NCBI GenBank assembly: GCA_049324695.1 | Contig: JBMOMJ010000024.1 | Coordinates: 62,001-126,000 of the forward strand | Origin: PMG-095 sp049324695 | GTDB taxonomy: Bacteria; Myxococcota_A; Polyangia; Polyangiales; Polyangiaceae | Direction of reading: 5' to 3' | DNA: 64,000 nt | In this document: positions 17,986-26,755 of the stretch, piece by piece | Position numbering within the stretch: the stretch's first letter is position 1 | Layout of the letters: each line of letters opens with the position of its first letter | Notes under the pieces: generated by a model | Database searches by the model: none | What the model was told of the DNA's origin: nothing | The model's input: the letters and a program-made list of their open reading frames with translations, nothing else | Program-made: the position numbers and the translations under genes

Positions 17986-19382
17986 GCGACACGACTGCCA
18001 CGCGCATCGAACACGACTCGCTCGGCGACGTTGCCGTGCCGAACGAGCGTTTGTGGGGCGCGCAAACCCAGAGAAGCCTAGAGCACTTTCGGATCTCGGG
18101 GGAGCGCATGCCACTCGAGCTGTTGCGTGAGCTTTCGCTCGTGAAGCGCGCCGCAGCCATCGTCAATCAGCGCCTCGGCGTGCTGGACGCTCACATCGCT
18201 CAAGCCATCGCGCGCGCCGCCGACGAAGTGCACCAAGGCCTCCACGACGGCGAGTTCCCGTTAGTAGTGTGGCAAACCGGTAGCGGCACTCAAACCAACA
18301 TGAACATGAACGAGGTGATCGCGAATCGCGCCAGTGAGCTGTTGGGCGGCGCGCGCGGAGAAGCGCGCCTCGTGCATCCGAACGATCATGTCAACAAGAG
18401 CCAATCGTCGAACGACGTGTTTCCGACGGCGATGGCCATGGCCGCGCTGCGTGCCATCGACGAGCGCTTGGTGCCGGCGGTAACCGCGCTGCGCGATGCC
18501 CTCGCGGCAAAGGCTGGGGAATTTTCTGATGTGGTGAAGCTCGGCCGCACCCACTTGATGGACGCGACGCCGCTCACGTTGGGTCAGGAAATTGGCGGCT
18601 GGACACATCAGCTCACGCAGTCGCTGACGCACCTCGACGCAACGCGCGCTCATCTGAGTGAGCTCGCGCTCGGGGGAACCGCGGTTGGCACCGGCCTCAA
18701 CGCGCCAGCTCATTTTGCGGAGGCCGTAGCCAGCGAGCTCACCCGCGTGAGCGGGTTGGGCTTGCGTTCCGCACCCAATAAGTTCGAGGCGCTGGCTGCG
18801 CACGACGCGCTGGTGTTCGCGCACGGCGCGCTCAAAACTCTCGCGGCCGCGTTGTTCAAGCTCGCAAACGACGTGCGCTGGCTCGCTTCCGGTCCGCGTT
18901 CGGGTTTGTTCGAGCTGATTATTCCTGAAAATGAGCCGGGGAGCTCAATCATGCCGGGCAAGGTCAACCCAACGCAGGCGGAAGCCATGTTGATGGCCTG
19001 CGCGCAGGTTTTCGGCAACGACGTCGCGTTGAACATCGGGGGCTCCAACGGGAACTTCGAGCTCAACGTGTTCAAGCCGCTCATCATCCATAACTTTCTA
19101 CAAAGCGCGCGGCTTTTGACCGACTGTTGCAGCGGCTTTCGCGTGCATCTCGTGGCAGGCATGCAGCCGAACCGCGAGCGCATTCGCGAACTGTTGCAGC
19201 GCTCGCTGATGTTGGTCACCGCGCTCGCGCCGCACATCGGCTACGAAAACGCGGCTCGCATCGCGCGCAAAGCGCACCTCGAGGGCACCACCTTGAAAGA
19301 AGCGGCGCTCAGCCTCGGCTTGGTCTCGAGCGAAGACTTCGAGCGTTGGGTACGCCCGGAACAAATGCTGACACCGCGCTGA
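17982..19382 (+). CDS. fumC: Class II fumarate hydratase
   Basis: This is full length (466 aa) with the superfamily signature GSSIMPGKVNPTQAEA and the upstream motifs GSGTQTNMNMNEV and HPNDHVNKSQSSND. LGRTHLMDATPLTLGQE contains the conserved active-site His. The enzyme interconverts fumarate and malate in the citric acid cycle as a tetramer and needs no iron-sulfur cluster. AGGAG lies upstream of the ATG, which overlaps the stop of the AraC gene. Aspartase and argininosuccinate lyase are less likely given the fumarase-type motifs. Confidence 0.95.
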   Translation: MSDTTATRIEHDSLGDVAVPNERLWGAQTQRSLEHFRISGERMPLELLRELSLVKRAAAIVNQRLGVLDAHIAQAIARAADEVHQGLHDGEFPLVVWQTGSGTQTNMNMNEVIANRASELLGGARGEARLVHPNDHVNKSQSSNDVFPTAMAMAALRAIDERLVPAVTALRDALAAKAGEFSDVVKLGRTHLMDATPLTLGQEIGGWTHQLTQSLTHLDATRAHLSELALGGTAVGTGLNAPAHFAEAVASELTRVSGLGLRSAPNKFEALAAHDALVFAHGALKTLAAALFKLANDVRWLASGPRSGLFELIIPENEPGSSIMPGKVNPTQAEAMLMACAQVFGNDVALNIGGSNGNFELNVFKPLIIHNFLQSARLLTDCCSGFRVHLVAGMQPNRERIRELLQRSLMLVTALAPHIGYENAARIARKAHLEGTTLKEAALSLGLVSSEDFERWVRPEQMLTPR

Positions 19383-19387
19383 AATTC

Positions 19388-19427
19388 CTAGCTCCGAAAC
19401 CGCGCCCGGGCGCGGCTCTGAAGCTAG
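19388..19427. terminator. Stem-loop between convergent fumC and zinc-ribbon genes
   Basis: A perfect 16-base palindrome (19400-19415, CCGCGCCCGGGCGCGG) is flanked by outer arms CTAGCT and AGCTAG. It lies between two converging genes and could end both transcripts, although no T-run is visible. Confidence 0.55.
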
Positions 19428-19437
19428 CCCGCGATGC

Positions 19438-19680
19438 TCAGCTCGCGCCGCGTACGCGCGGGTGATCTTTCCACGCTGGCATGGTCGCCATGTACGCCAA
19501 GGTCATGGCTTCCAGCTCGGCGCGTGTCTTGTCCGGCGTGCGGCGCGCTTGCCAGGCGATCATGCGCTCGAAACGCTCTTCGAAGGGCTGAAGCTCACCT
19601 CGCTCGTTGGTGCAGTACTGGCAATAGCGCCCGGTCTCGATGGGCATCGAACAGCTTTCACACGAATGTGTATCGGTCAT
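19438..19680 (-). CDS. Small zinc-ribbon protein (Zn_ribbon_2-like)
   Basis: This 80-residue protein starts with a four-Cys zinc-ribbon: CESCSMPI and YCQYCTNERGELQPFEE. That matches the putative zinc-ribbon family usually seen beside small transcription regulators or as a domain in bacterial stress proteins. The rest is helical (ARRTPDKTRAELEAMTLAYM). Its ATG overlaps the stop of the MarR gene by 4 bp, so they are co-translated and likely share a function. The longer upstream reading frame is not used because it lies within the MarR gene. Confidence 0.85.
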   Translation of the reverse strand: MTDTHSCESCSMPIETGRYCQYCTNERGELQPFEERFERMIAWQARRTPDKTRAELEAMTLAYMATMPAWKDHPRVRGAS

Positions 19681-20141
19681 TTGCGTTTTCTCCTGGTTGG
19701 AGCGGAAAGGCTCGGTTCGTTGCTGGCGGTGAGCAGCGCGCGCATGCCCGTGAGCAATGCCTCGCGGTCGCTCTCGTTCATGAGCTGCATGGCACGCTGC
19801 AGTAGCTCGGAAGAAAGCACCTCCTTCGCACGCCGGAGCTCCTCGAGACCGGCGTCGCTCAGCCACACCAGCACGCGGCGCCGATCGCGCGTGTCACGCA
19901 TGCGTTCGAGCAAACCGTCGCGCTCGAGGTGGTCGACAATTTCGCTCACTACCGATTGCGCGCGCGAAAGGTGCTGCGCCATCTCGCCGATGGTGAGCGG
20001 CCCGGTCAGGCTCAGGTGCTGCAGCACTGCGCGCGAAGCGTTGGGAAGCTCGCGTTGCTCGTCGCGGCGATGAAACGCCAGATAAATCTGCGGAAAGAGC
20101 CCCGCGAAGTCGCGCGCGGCCTGGATCGGCTCGGTCGCCAT
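19677..20141 (-). CDS. MarR-family transcriptional regulator
   Basis: A winged helix of MarR type: LPNASRAVLQHLSLTGP, the recognition region LTIGEMAQHLSRAQSVVSEI, and the wing VDHLERDGLLERMRDTRDRR. At 154 aa it is normal length for a ligand-responsive repressor. A palindrome 25 bases upstream of the ATG is a good candidate for its own operator. It is coupled to the zinc-ribbon gene. Confidence 0.92.
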   Translation of the reverse strand: MATEPIQAARDFAGLFPQIYLAFHRRDEQRELPNASRAVLQHLSLTGPLTIGEMAQHLSRAQSVVSEIVDHLERDGLLERMRDTRDRRRVLVWLSDAGLEELRRAKEVLSSELLQRAMQLMNESDREALLTGMRALLTASNEPSLSAPTRRKRK

Positions 20142-20165
20142 GCGCCAAAACTGGCGGTTTCAGAA

Positions 20166-20186
20166 TGTATCGTCAATCCCGATACA
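20166..20186. promoter_or_regulatory. Candidate MarR operator, 21-bp palindrome
   Basis: Perfect arms TGTATCG and CGATACA are separated by seven bases. The site lies 25-45 bases upstream of the MarR start codon, where autorepression is expected, and also near the 3' end of the CYTH-like gene. Confidence 0.65.
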
Positions 20187-20201
20187 ATTTTCAGATGAGA
20201 T

Positions 20202-20834
20202 CTACGGCGTCGGGAATCTGCGCACCAAAAAACCCGAGTAACTGGCAGAATCCTCGGCGTTGAGGCGCAAGTTGGGGCGCTCTCGGAAGAGGACATGCGC
20301 CGTGCTCCGCAGCGCGTCGAGCACCACTTCGGTGGGCCCAAAGGCTTCGAGCCCGAAGGTGACGGCTTGCTCGAGCTGTGAACTGCGAGTCGCCTCGATC
20401 GTAGTCAGCTCCACGCCGCATCCCGCGGTGAGCGACTGATCTGCCGCGACCTCGTTGCTTGCGCCATTCTCGTAGACGAACTTGCGCAGACGCCGTGCCT
20501 TGTTCACTCCAACCGAAAGCGGAAACGAAGCGATCGTGTCAGCGCCGAGCTTCAACGAAAGTTTGGCCCAGCGCTCGAGGTCCCCTACGACGAGCGGAGC
20601 CAAGTGCGTCGGCCCGAGTGTGCCAACTCGGTACTTGAACTCCAGCTTGTTGCCTTTCGGACCGCCGGTACGGTCCTTGGCGTTGAGATCCGCGCGGCGT
20701 GGATCGAAATAGTAGTGGTCGACGCGATCGTCGTGCTCGATGTCCACGTCGGCGAACCAGTCTCGCAGCTCCTCGACCACGGCGTGATCGGGCGAGAAGA
20801 ACCAGCGCACCTCCAAGCTCTCGAGCCAGTCCAT
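20202..20834 (-). CDS. Possible CYTH/triphosphate-tunnel-like protein
   Basis: A 210-residue soluble protein without signal peptide. Features that recall the CYTH fold are ESLEVRWFF at the N-terminus, DHYYFDPRRADLNAKD, and the basic strand KLEFKYRVG, in the usual order. Alternation of charged and hydrophobic residues suggests a beta-tunnel. The match is by eye and the EXEXK signature is not exact (E-V-R), so the assignment is tentative. It is the first gene upstream of the MarR operator on the same strand, and may or may not be part of the MarR transcript. Confidence 0.6.
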   Translation of the reverse strand: MDWLESLEVRWFFSPDHAVVEELRDWFADVDIEHDDRVDHYYFDPRRADLNAKDRTGGPKGNKLEFKYRVGTLGPTHLAPLVVGDLERWAKLSLKLGADTIASFPLSVGVNKARRLRKFVYENGASNEVAADQSLTAGCGVELTTIEATRSSQLEQAVTFGLEAFGPTEVVLDALRSTAHVLFRERPNLRLNAEDSASYSGFLVRRFPTP

Positions 20835-20883
20835 ATGGCTCTTCTACCGCATTGCGCGGCAAACTGCTCGCCGCGCACGGCGG

Positions 20884-21903
20884 TCACTGCGCGGGCTGAG
20901 CTGCATTCAGCTTGCCGAAAGCCGACAGGGGCACGTCTTTGGTCGGTTCGCCGGGATCGTTGCTGTGGATCCTGAGCACACCAATCGCCCCACGATTGTC
21001 GCGTTCGAGCCGTGATTCGTCGACTTGCACCAGCACCTCGAAAACGCGCGGCGCCTTGCGCTGGAGGTTCGCCGAAAACGGCCCTTCCACTACGTCTACG
21101 CGCGTGACCTCGAAATCGTCGCGTTCGCTTCGGACCTCGACCGGCAGCGCTTTGACGCCTGGCAGCCGCAGGTTGAAGTACGGATTCGTCGGCGTCACGC
21201 GCAACGTACCAGCCACATCGAGCGAACAAGGCAAGCTAATCTGACTCGGTTCGTCGAGGCCGGTTCGAATCGCTACCGCGAAGCTCGTCAGCCCAACGCT
21301 GGCACCGCGGCAGCTCACCCGCAGCCGCGCATTGCCGTCACCAGTAGCCGGTAAGAGCTCACTTCGACACGGACCAGAGGCTGGCTCGACGATGTGTGGC
21401 TCGGCCTTGCTCGCGAGCTCTCCGATGAGTGCCACCTCCTCGCTGCGCTCTTGCCCCACCGGCACATTCAGGCTCAAAAAAGGCTTCTCGAAGCCGTAGC
21501 GAGGCGCCACCTGCGCCGAGAGAGCGATCTCGTGAACGCGCGCGTCGTTGCTGTTGATGCGCAACGACACAGCGAATGGGCCTGGCACCTGCGGCCGACA
21601 CTCGACATGCAAGCGACCCCTTCCGTTGGGTGACAAGGTGCCGGGCTCCGCGCGGCCGCTGCAGCCGAGCGTTTCGACGGCACCGCTGATCACGAGCGGA
21701 GCCGTGCCGCCGTTGTGCGTTTCGAACGAAGCCTGCAGCCGCGCACCGACTGTAACGCTGCCGAAGGCGTGGCGCGGATTTTCGATCTCCAGGGCCGGCA
21801 CAGCAGCTGCGGAGGCAGACGGCGCCGGCCCCCCACGTGCCGACGTCGACGGCTTGCCGCACGCGCTGGCCAAGGCGACCAGCGCGACAACAGCGGTTTT
21901 CAC
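20884..21903 (-). CDS. DUF1573-like lipoprotein
   Basis: A GTG at 21903 gives a lipoprotein signal (VVALVALASACGKP). The body has repeated Ig-like/ASH-type segments with the family pattern of phrases such as HAFGSVTVGARLQASF, LVISGAVETLGCSG, LRINSNDARVHEIALSAQVA, and a second set ending LRIHSNDPGEPTKDVPLSAFG. Conserved SND(P) signatures in both halves fit DUF1573-type surface proteins. The start overlaps the stop of the upstream gene by 4 bp (GTGA). Confidence 0.8.
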   Translation of the reverse strand: MKTAVVALVALASACGKPSTSARGGPAPSASAAAVPALEIENPRHAFGSVTVGARLQASFETHNGGTAPLVISGAVETLGCSGRAEPGTLSPNGRGRLHVECRPQVPGPFAVSLRINSNDARVHEIALSAQVAPRYGFEKPFLSLNVPVGQERSEEVALIGELASKAEPHIVEPASGPCRSELLPATGDGNARLRVSCRGASVGLTSFAVAIRTGLDEPSQISLPCSLDVAGTLRVTPTNPYFNLRLPGVKALPVEVRSERDDFEVTRVDVVEGPFSANLQRKAPRVFEVLVQVDESRLERDNRGAIGVLRIHSNDPGEPTKDVPLSAFGKLNAAQPAQ

Positions 21904-23396
21904 GGGCAGAACTTGGGTGTACTCAGCTGACCGCGAATGGAAGAGATCGTTGAGCCCCAATTGGAGTTGGGATTGTACTGGGAGATCGAAATCACGCCAT
22001 CTGCGATGCGTGCGTTGATGTTCGAGACCACATCCCAGTTTGCGTCGTGGCCGGCGGACACGCCGTTTGCGCCATAGCCGGTATCCGCCAGAATCGGCTT
22101 GCCCGTGACTTGACTCAAACCGGCCCAAGTCATGTTGTTGGCCGAGCGAATCTTGGCGGTGTTCGCGTTGGTGCCTCCGCCCGAGGTGTTGACGAACGTG
22201 AACAGCGACATGTTGAAGTTAGAGAACCAGGCCGCGCCGTTGTCAGAGCCGTTCGAGCCCACCCACGGCGACGCATCGATTGAAAACCGCGCGTTCGGGA
22301 GCGATGTCTTCAAGGCGGCCACCAGCTGGCTCATGATCTGTCCGGCTTGTGAAGCTGACCACGGCTGCGACTGCGAGCTACCGGTGTATTGATAGAAGTC
22401 GGGTTCCATCTCGAACACGATCGGGCGCGTGGTGCCGTAGCAGTTCGCGTAGCCTTGCGAGTAGCTCTTGTACGCGTTCACGATGGTCGTCAAATTCTGA
22501 GAGATGTACTGCGCGCCGTGATGGCAAAGGTCGTTGTTCGCGCCGCACGAGGTCACATTGCAATCGCACAGGTTGTAGTGCTTCTTCACGTAGTTCGCGG
22601 CAATGTACGTGACGATGACCGGCACCTGATTTTGCAGCGCGCCGCCGGCTTTACCTTCGTCGCAGACGTATTGCTGATCGAAGGCTTCGTTCATCATCCA
22701 GCCCGGTGTAAAGAAGTCGAGCTGCGAAATCAGCGCGCTTCCACCGCTCTTCGCTTTGCTATCGATGGTGCCGAAGTGGAAGCGACATTGACTGAAGACG
22801 CCGCTCCCCGTGGAAGAGCCACCGCTGCCAGTGGTGCCGCCGCTTCCCGTCGCCGTGCCACCCATACCGCTCGAGGTGCCGCCGCTACCGGTGCCACCCT
22901 TGGCAACGTTGCCGCCCATACCGGTCGTGCCGCCGCTGTTGGAGGTTCCTCCCTTGGCTGTAGTACCTCCCATGCCCGTGGTGCCGCCTTTTGCCTGCGT
23001 GCCGCCCGCGTTCGTTCCACCGCTTGCCGACTTGCCACCGGTGCTACCGCCGGAGCCCATATTGATGGCGCCACCGCTGTTCGAGTTTCCACCCGCGGAG
23101 TTATTACCTCCCGAGTTGCTTCCGCCGGAGTTGCTGCCACCTGAAGTGGAGCCACCCGACGTGTTCGGACTACCGCCGCTCGTCGAGCCGCCCTGATTAT
23201 TGGGAGTGCCGCCGTTTTGGTTCGGCGAACCGCCTTTCCCCGGCTGACTACCTCCCGCTCCGTTGCCGGTGCCGCCCTCGTTGTCGTGTGGATGAGTTCC
23301 GGATTCGGCGCTGCACGCCAGCAGCACGAAAATGCCGCACAGGTGTGCGCGGCCTCGCAACAATCGGGCGGACGAACGAAACCAGAAGTGACTCAT
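21900..23396 (-). CDS. Gly/Ser/Asn-rich lipoprotein with glycosidase-like domain
   Basis: A signal ending LLACSAES is followed by a repetitive linker of about 160 residues (Gly-Gly-Ser/Thr/Asn units such as GGSTSGGSNSGG). A 290-residue domain then begins CRFHFGTIDSKAKSGG. Motifs such as PIVFEMEPDFYQYTG, RFSIDASPWVGSN, PILADTGYGANG and ISQYNPNSNWG look like strand-loop ends of a TIM-barrel carbohydrase, but I cannot place it in a GH family. Co-translated with the DUF1573-like gene. Confidence 0.78.
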   Translation of the reverse strand: MSHFWFRSSARLLRGRAHLCGIFVLLACSAESGTHPHDNEGGTGNGAGGSQPGKGGSPNQNGGTPNNQGGSTSGGSPNTSGGSTSGGSNSGGSNSGGNNSAGGNSNSGGAINMGSGGSTGGKSASGGTNAGGTQAKGGTTGMGGTTAKGGTSNSGGTTGMGGNVAKGGTGSGGTSSGMGGTATGSGGTTGSGGSSTGSGVFSQCRFHFGTIDSKAKSGGSALISQLDFFTPGWMMNEAFDQQYVCDEGKAGGALQNQVPVIVTYIAANYVKKHYNLCDCNVTSCGANNDLCHHGAQYISQNLTTIVNAYKSYSQGYANCYGTTRPIVFEMEPDFYQYTGSSQSQPWSASQAGQIMSQLVAALKTSLPNARFSIDASPWVGSNGSDNGAAWFSNFNMSLFTFVNTSGGGTNANTAKIRSANNMTWAGLSQVTGKPILADTGYGANGVSAGHDANWDVVSNINARIADGVISISQYNPNSNWGSTISSIRGQLSTPKFCP

Positions 23397-23606
23397 GGGG
23401 TTTACCGAGACGGAAGCGGACGCGAGTTGCGGAACGGTCGAAGGGCCGCAGCCACAACATTAGCGTAATTTTTGAGGAATATTGCGCTCAGCCGGTGCGA
23501 TCCGGCTTCGCATTCACTGACGGGCGCCTCCACCGGTCGAGCTCATGAAAAAGCACTTCGGCGTGATGTGCTTGCGAGGGCGCGACGCACGCCGCATCTT
23601 CCAGAA

Positions 23607-24092
23607 ATGGGACGCGGTGGTTTGGCACTGCTGCTGGTGAGCACGATCAGCGCAATAGCGCTCGGCGAGCCCAGCGCGCATTCGGCCACCGCAACGCATG
23701 CACCTTTGACGCCGACGGAGATTCACAGCCAGCCTGCTCCGCGTCCGTTCGAAAGCGAACCGCTACCCGCGCACCCCCTGCGCGCGTCGATGACCTCCAA
23801 CGAAATCTCGACGGTCGGCTCGAACGAGATTTCGCCTCGCTTGATTCGCGTGGTGTTGGACAGTGAAGCTGTCGCGAGTTTCCCCGTCGAAGCGGAGTCG
23901 AGCATCGTGCCCGAGGCACCAGCGCTCAGCACTCCTCCGCGTCTGCTGTCGATTCGGCGCAACCTGGATGATGATGGTGATGTCTTCGAGCGCGTCGGCG
24001 CTACTCGTCGCTTGATCCGGCGCAGCTTGGACGACACCAGCGATCTCGCGCCGGTGAGCGCAGCACGCCGGCTCCGTACGACGCTCGACTGA
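23607..24092 (+). CDS. Small secreted protein with tandem I-R-R-x-L-D-D repeats
   Basis: The ATG at 23607 gives a signal peptide (GGLALLLVSTISAIALGEPS). The mature part is Pro/Ser/Glu-rich. It contains the short repeat SNEIS twice and a 20-21-residue repeat twice near its C-terminus (IRRNLDDDGDV and IRRSLDDTSDL, each ending A-x-RRL). No family is recognised. It is 10 bases upstream of the ferritin-like gene on the same strand and may be part of that operon. A longer frame starts at 23472 but the first 45 residues are non-signal-like. Confidence 0.6.
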   Translation: MGRGGLALLLVSTISAIALGEPSAHSATATHAPLTPTEIHSQPAPRPFESEPLPAHPLRASMTSNEISTVGSNEISPRLIRVVLDSEAVASFPVEAESSIVPEAPALSTPPRLLSIRRNLDDDGDVFERVGATRRLIRRSLDDTSDLAPVSAARRLRTTLD

Positions 24093-24102
24093 GGTGAAAG
24101 CC

Positions 24103-24828
24103 ATGGACGCGGCGCACGCGCGACGATCTCCCGCGACCTCTCAGGCCGTTTCGCTGACGCCGAGCGGATACTTCTGGCGCTTGCAGGCGCGTTGGGTGTT
24201 CAAAAGCTCTGCGCGCGGTGCACGTGTCTTGTGGCGCTTCGCGCGAGCAGAGGCGCAAAGCGAGCTCGAGCTGCGGTTGGCCGCGCAGCTGAGTTCGACG
24301 CCAGAGAAAGCCTTGTTCCTGCGACATGCCCTGGACGAAGCCCGACACGCGCGTCGCTTCCTGGAACTCGCTCGCGAGCTCAGCCGCGACACGTCCGCAG
24401 ATGGCATGGCACGTCCGCACGTGGACAGCGAGGAGCTGATCGAGCGGCTCGGGCCAACGCGCTTCATCGCATTCGTGCACTTCGGTGAGCGGCGCGGCCG
24501 TCTTCAGTTCGAGGCGTACGCGCACGCATTGAGCAAATCGCACCCACGCCTGGCGGAAGCGTTCGCGCGCACCGCACGAGAAGAACGCGAGCATGAGCGC
24601 TACACGCGCGCGCTGCTGCTCGAGCACGCCGGTGAACAGGGCACCGCCCGCGCCTTGCGTTGGGTGCAAGCCTGGGAAGCGTGGCGTCGTTTTCGCCGCG
24701 CCGGGCGTGCTTTCGCTCACGTCAGCTACGCGCTTCTGATGAGCATCGTCTATCTCTGTGCGTGGCCGCTCGCGCGTTGGTTCGCGCGTTCTCGGCCCGC
24801 GCTGCGTGGCTTCATTTCTCAGCGCTGA
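24103..24828 (+). CDS. Membrane-anchored ferritin-like (diiron) protein
   Basis: Strong SD (GAGGTG) sits just before the ATG. Two ExxH motifs (DEARHARRF and EEREHERYTR) each pair with an upstream Glu in a four-helix-bundle-like sequence (also FGERRGRLQFEAYAHAL), which fits rubrerythrin/ferritin-like metal centres. A hydrophobic helix near residues 205-230 (HVSYALLMSIVYLCAWPLA) should anchor the protein to the membrane. A metal-dependent oxidase, hydroxylase or peroxide-handling role is inferred. It lies 9 bp before the carbamoyltransferase gene. Confidence 0.8.
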   Translation: MDAAHARRSPATSQAVSLTPSGYFWRLQARWVFKSSARGARVLWRFARAEAQSELELRLAAQLSSTPEKALFLRHALDEARHARRFLELARELSRDTSADGMARPHVDSEELIERLGPTRFIAFVHFGERRGRLQFEAYAHALSKSHPRLAEAFARTAREEREHERYTRALLLEHAGEQGTARALRWVQAWEAWRRFRRAGRAFAHVSYALLMSIVYLCAWPLARWFARSRPALRGFISQR

Positions 24829-24837
24829 GGGCACGGC

Positions 24838-26553
24838 ATGACAGCCGTCCTCGGGATCTCCGGTCTTTATCACGACGCCGCGGCGGCCCTGGTGATCGAC
24901 GATCGCGTCGTTGCCGCAATTCAGGAAGAACGCCTGACGCGCATCAAGAATGACGCCAAGCTGCCGTGGCGGGCAGCGCGCGCCTGCTTGCAGTTCGCAG
25001 GGATATCAGCGCACGAGCTCGACAACGTGGTTTTCTACGAGAACCCGTTCGCCAAGTTGGAGCGCGTCTTGACGCACGCTTTGCGCGCCTTTCCGCGCGG
25101 AGTGCGCGGCTTTCCGCGCGCAATGCAGTCGCAGCTGGGCGAAAAGATCTGGGTGCTCGATGCGATCGCCAACGAGCTCGACGTGCCGCGCGCGCGCGTT
25201 CTCTTCGGCGAACATCATCGTTCCCATGCCGCGAGCGCGTTTTACGCGAGCCCGTTCGACGCCGCCTGCGTCTTGACCGTGGACGGCGTGGGAGAATCAG
25301 TCACAACGGCGATTTTTCGCGCGGACGACACAGGCTTGCATTGCCTGGACGAGCTGCATTTCCCGCATTCGCTCGGCCTTTTGTACGCCGCGCTCACGGC
25401 GTACTTGGGTTTCGAAGTGAATGAAGGCGAGCACAAGGTGATGGGGCTCGCCGCGTTCGGCACCTCGCGCTTCGAAGACGAGTTTGCCAAAATCGTGAAG
25501 CTGCAAGCCGACGGAAGTTACGAGCTGGTGAGCGACTACTTCGGTCACGAGCAAGGCAGTGAGCTCGGCTTCTCGAGTGCCCTGGAAACACTGCTCGGTC
25601 CACGGCGTTTGCCAGGCCGGCGCTTTGGACTACCGCTCTCGACAGACGAGCAGCGCTACGCCGATATCGCAGCGACCTTGCAAGCCGTAACGGAGCGCGC
25701 CCTGCTTGGATTGTGTCAGCGTGCTCGCTCGCGTACGGGGCTTTCCCATTTATGTCTCGCGGGTGGGGTTGCGCTGAACGCCGTGGCCAATGCTCGCATT
25801 GCGCGCGAGTCGGGGTTTTCACGCGTGTTCGTGCAACCGGCGGCGGGCGACGCGGGAGGAGCGCTGGGAGCGGCCCTGCTTCGTGCTCGCGAGCTCGGCG
25901 CGAAACGTCCAGCAGCGCTCGGCAGCGCCGGCCTGGGTTTACCCATCAATCCAGCGCAGGCACACGATTTGGCCATCGAACTCGGGTTCTCGCTCACGCG
26001 CGTGACCAATCCGGCGCGCGAAGCGGCAGCACTCCTGGCACGCCATAAGCTCGTGGGGCTGTGCAGCGGCCGCTTCGAGTGGGGGCCACGCGCGCTCGGT
26101 CAGCGCTCGCTCCTAGCCGAGCCGAGTGATCCCGAAACACGCGAGCGATTGAACCGTGTAGTAAAGCAACGCGAAGCGTTTCAGCCCTTCGCACCCTCGG
26201 TGCTCGCCGCTCGGGCCGAGCGCTATTTCGAAGGTGCACCGAACCACATGACGCCGTACATGACTACTGTGTGCCCAGTGCGGCCCACCGTCGCTCAAGA
26301 ACTGGCGGCGGTACGCCATGTGGACGGCACAGCGCGCGTCCAGACCGTCGAAGCAACGCACGCGCCGCTGCTGCACGCTACCCTGGAAGAGTTTGCGTCG
26401 CTGAGCGGCACTCCCGTACTCTTGAACACGTCGTTGAACGGCGCGCACGAGCCCATCGTGGCAAGCTCGGAAGATGCGCTCGGCTTTCTCATGGCGCACG
26501 AGCTCGACGCGCTTTTGGTGGAGGATCTCCTAATTAAGAAGGGCCCGCTATGA
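24838..26553 (+). CDS. O-carbamoyltransferase (NodU/CmcH family)
   Basis: Both halves of the family are present: a kinase-like N-terminal domain (VLGISGLYHDAAAALV, HHRSHAASAFYASPF, LTVDGVGES, LAGGVALNAVAN) and the C-terminal YrdC-like-partner domain (GRFEWGPRALGQRSLLA, FQPFAPSVL, LLNTSLN). The family transfers the carbamoyl group from carbamoyl phosphate through a carbamoyl-adenylate to a hydroxyl group of a sugar or natural product. The stop overlaps the DUF5989 start by 4 bp, and an SGNH hydrolase follows, suggesting tailoring of a glycan or lipid. Confidence 0.93.
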   Translation: MTAVLGISGLYHDAAAALVIDDRVVAAIQEERLTRIKNDAKLPWRAARACLQFAGISAHELDNVVFYENPFAKLERVLTHALRAFPRGVRGFPRAMQSQLGEKIWVLDAIANELDVPRARVLFGEHHRSHAASAFYASPFDAACVLTVDGVGESVTTAIFRADDTGLHCLDELHFPHSLGLLYAALTAYLGFEVNEGEHKVMGLAAFGTSRFEDEFAKIVKLQADGSYELVSDYFGHEQGSELGFSSALETLLGPRRLPGRRFGLPLSTDEQRYADIAATLQAVTERALLGLCQRARSRTGLSHLCLAGGVALNAVANARIARESGFSRVFVQPAAGDAGGALGAALLRARELGAKRPAALGSAGLGLPINPAQAHDLAIELGFSLTRVTNPAREAAALLARHKLVGLCSGRFEWGPRALGQRSLLAEPSDPETRERLNRVVKQREAFQPFAPSVLAARAERYFEGAPNHMTPYMTTVCPVRPTVAQELAAVRHVDGTARVQTVEATHAPLLHATLEEFASLSGTPVLLNTSLNGAHEPIVASSEDALGFLMAHELDALLVEDLLIKKGPL

Positions 26554-26738
26554 AATCCTCTCGCCTGCGAGCGCTCGATGCGAAGCGGATCACGCTGTTG
26601 CAGCTGTTTCGTCACTTTTCGCGCCGCGAACGGCTGTTCTGGCTCCCGTTGTTGCTGGTTTTGCTCGCTGGCGGCGTACTTCTGCTGCTGACTTCCGGCT
26701 TGGGTTACGTGGCTCCGTTCGTGTACAGTATCTTCTGA
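26550..26738 (+). CDS. DUF5989-like small membrane protein
   Basis: A 62-residue protein with a basic N-terminus (RLRALDAKRITLLQLFRHF) and one hydrophobic segment (FWLPLLLVLLAGGVLLLL), ending YVAPFVYSIF. This shape matches the DUF5989 family, which from memory is found next to carbamoyltransferases and SGNH hydrolases. Its ATG overlaps the carbamoyltransferase stop by 4 bp. Role unknown; it could anchor or assist the transferase at the membrane. Confidence 0.85.
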   Translation: MKSSRLRALDAKRITLLQLFRHFSRRERLFWLPLLLVLLAGGVLLLLTSGLGYVAPFVYSIF

Positions 26739-26755
26739 GCGAATTCGACGGGATC

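Noticed and set aside
21240..21280. tRNA T-loop-like GGTTCGAATC string
   Set aside because: It lies inside the coding sequence of the DUF1573-like gene and no cloverleaf can be drawn around it.
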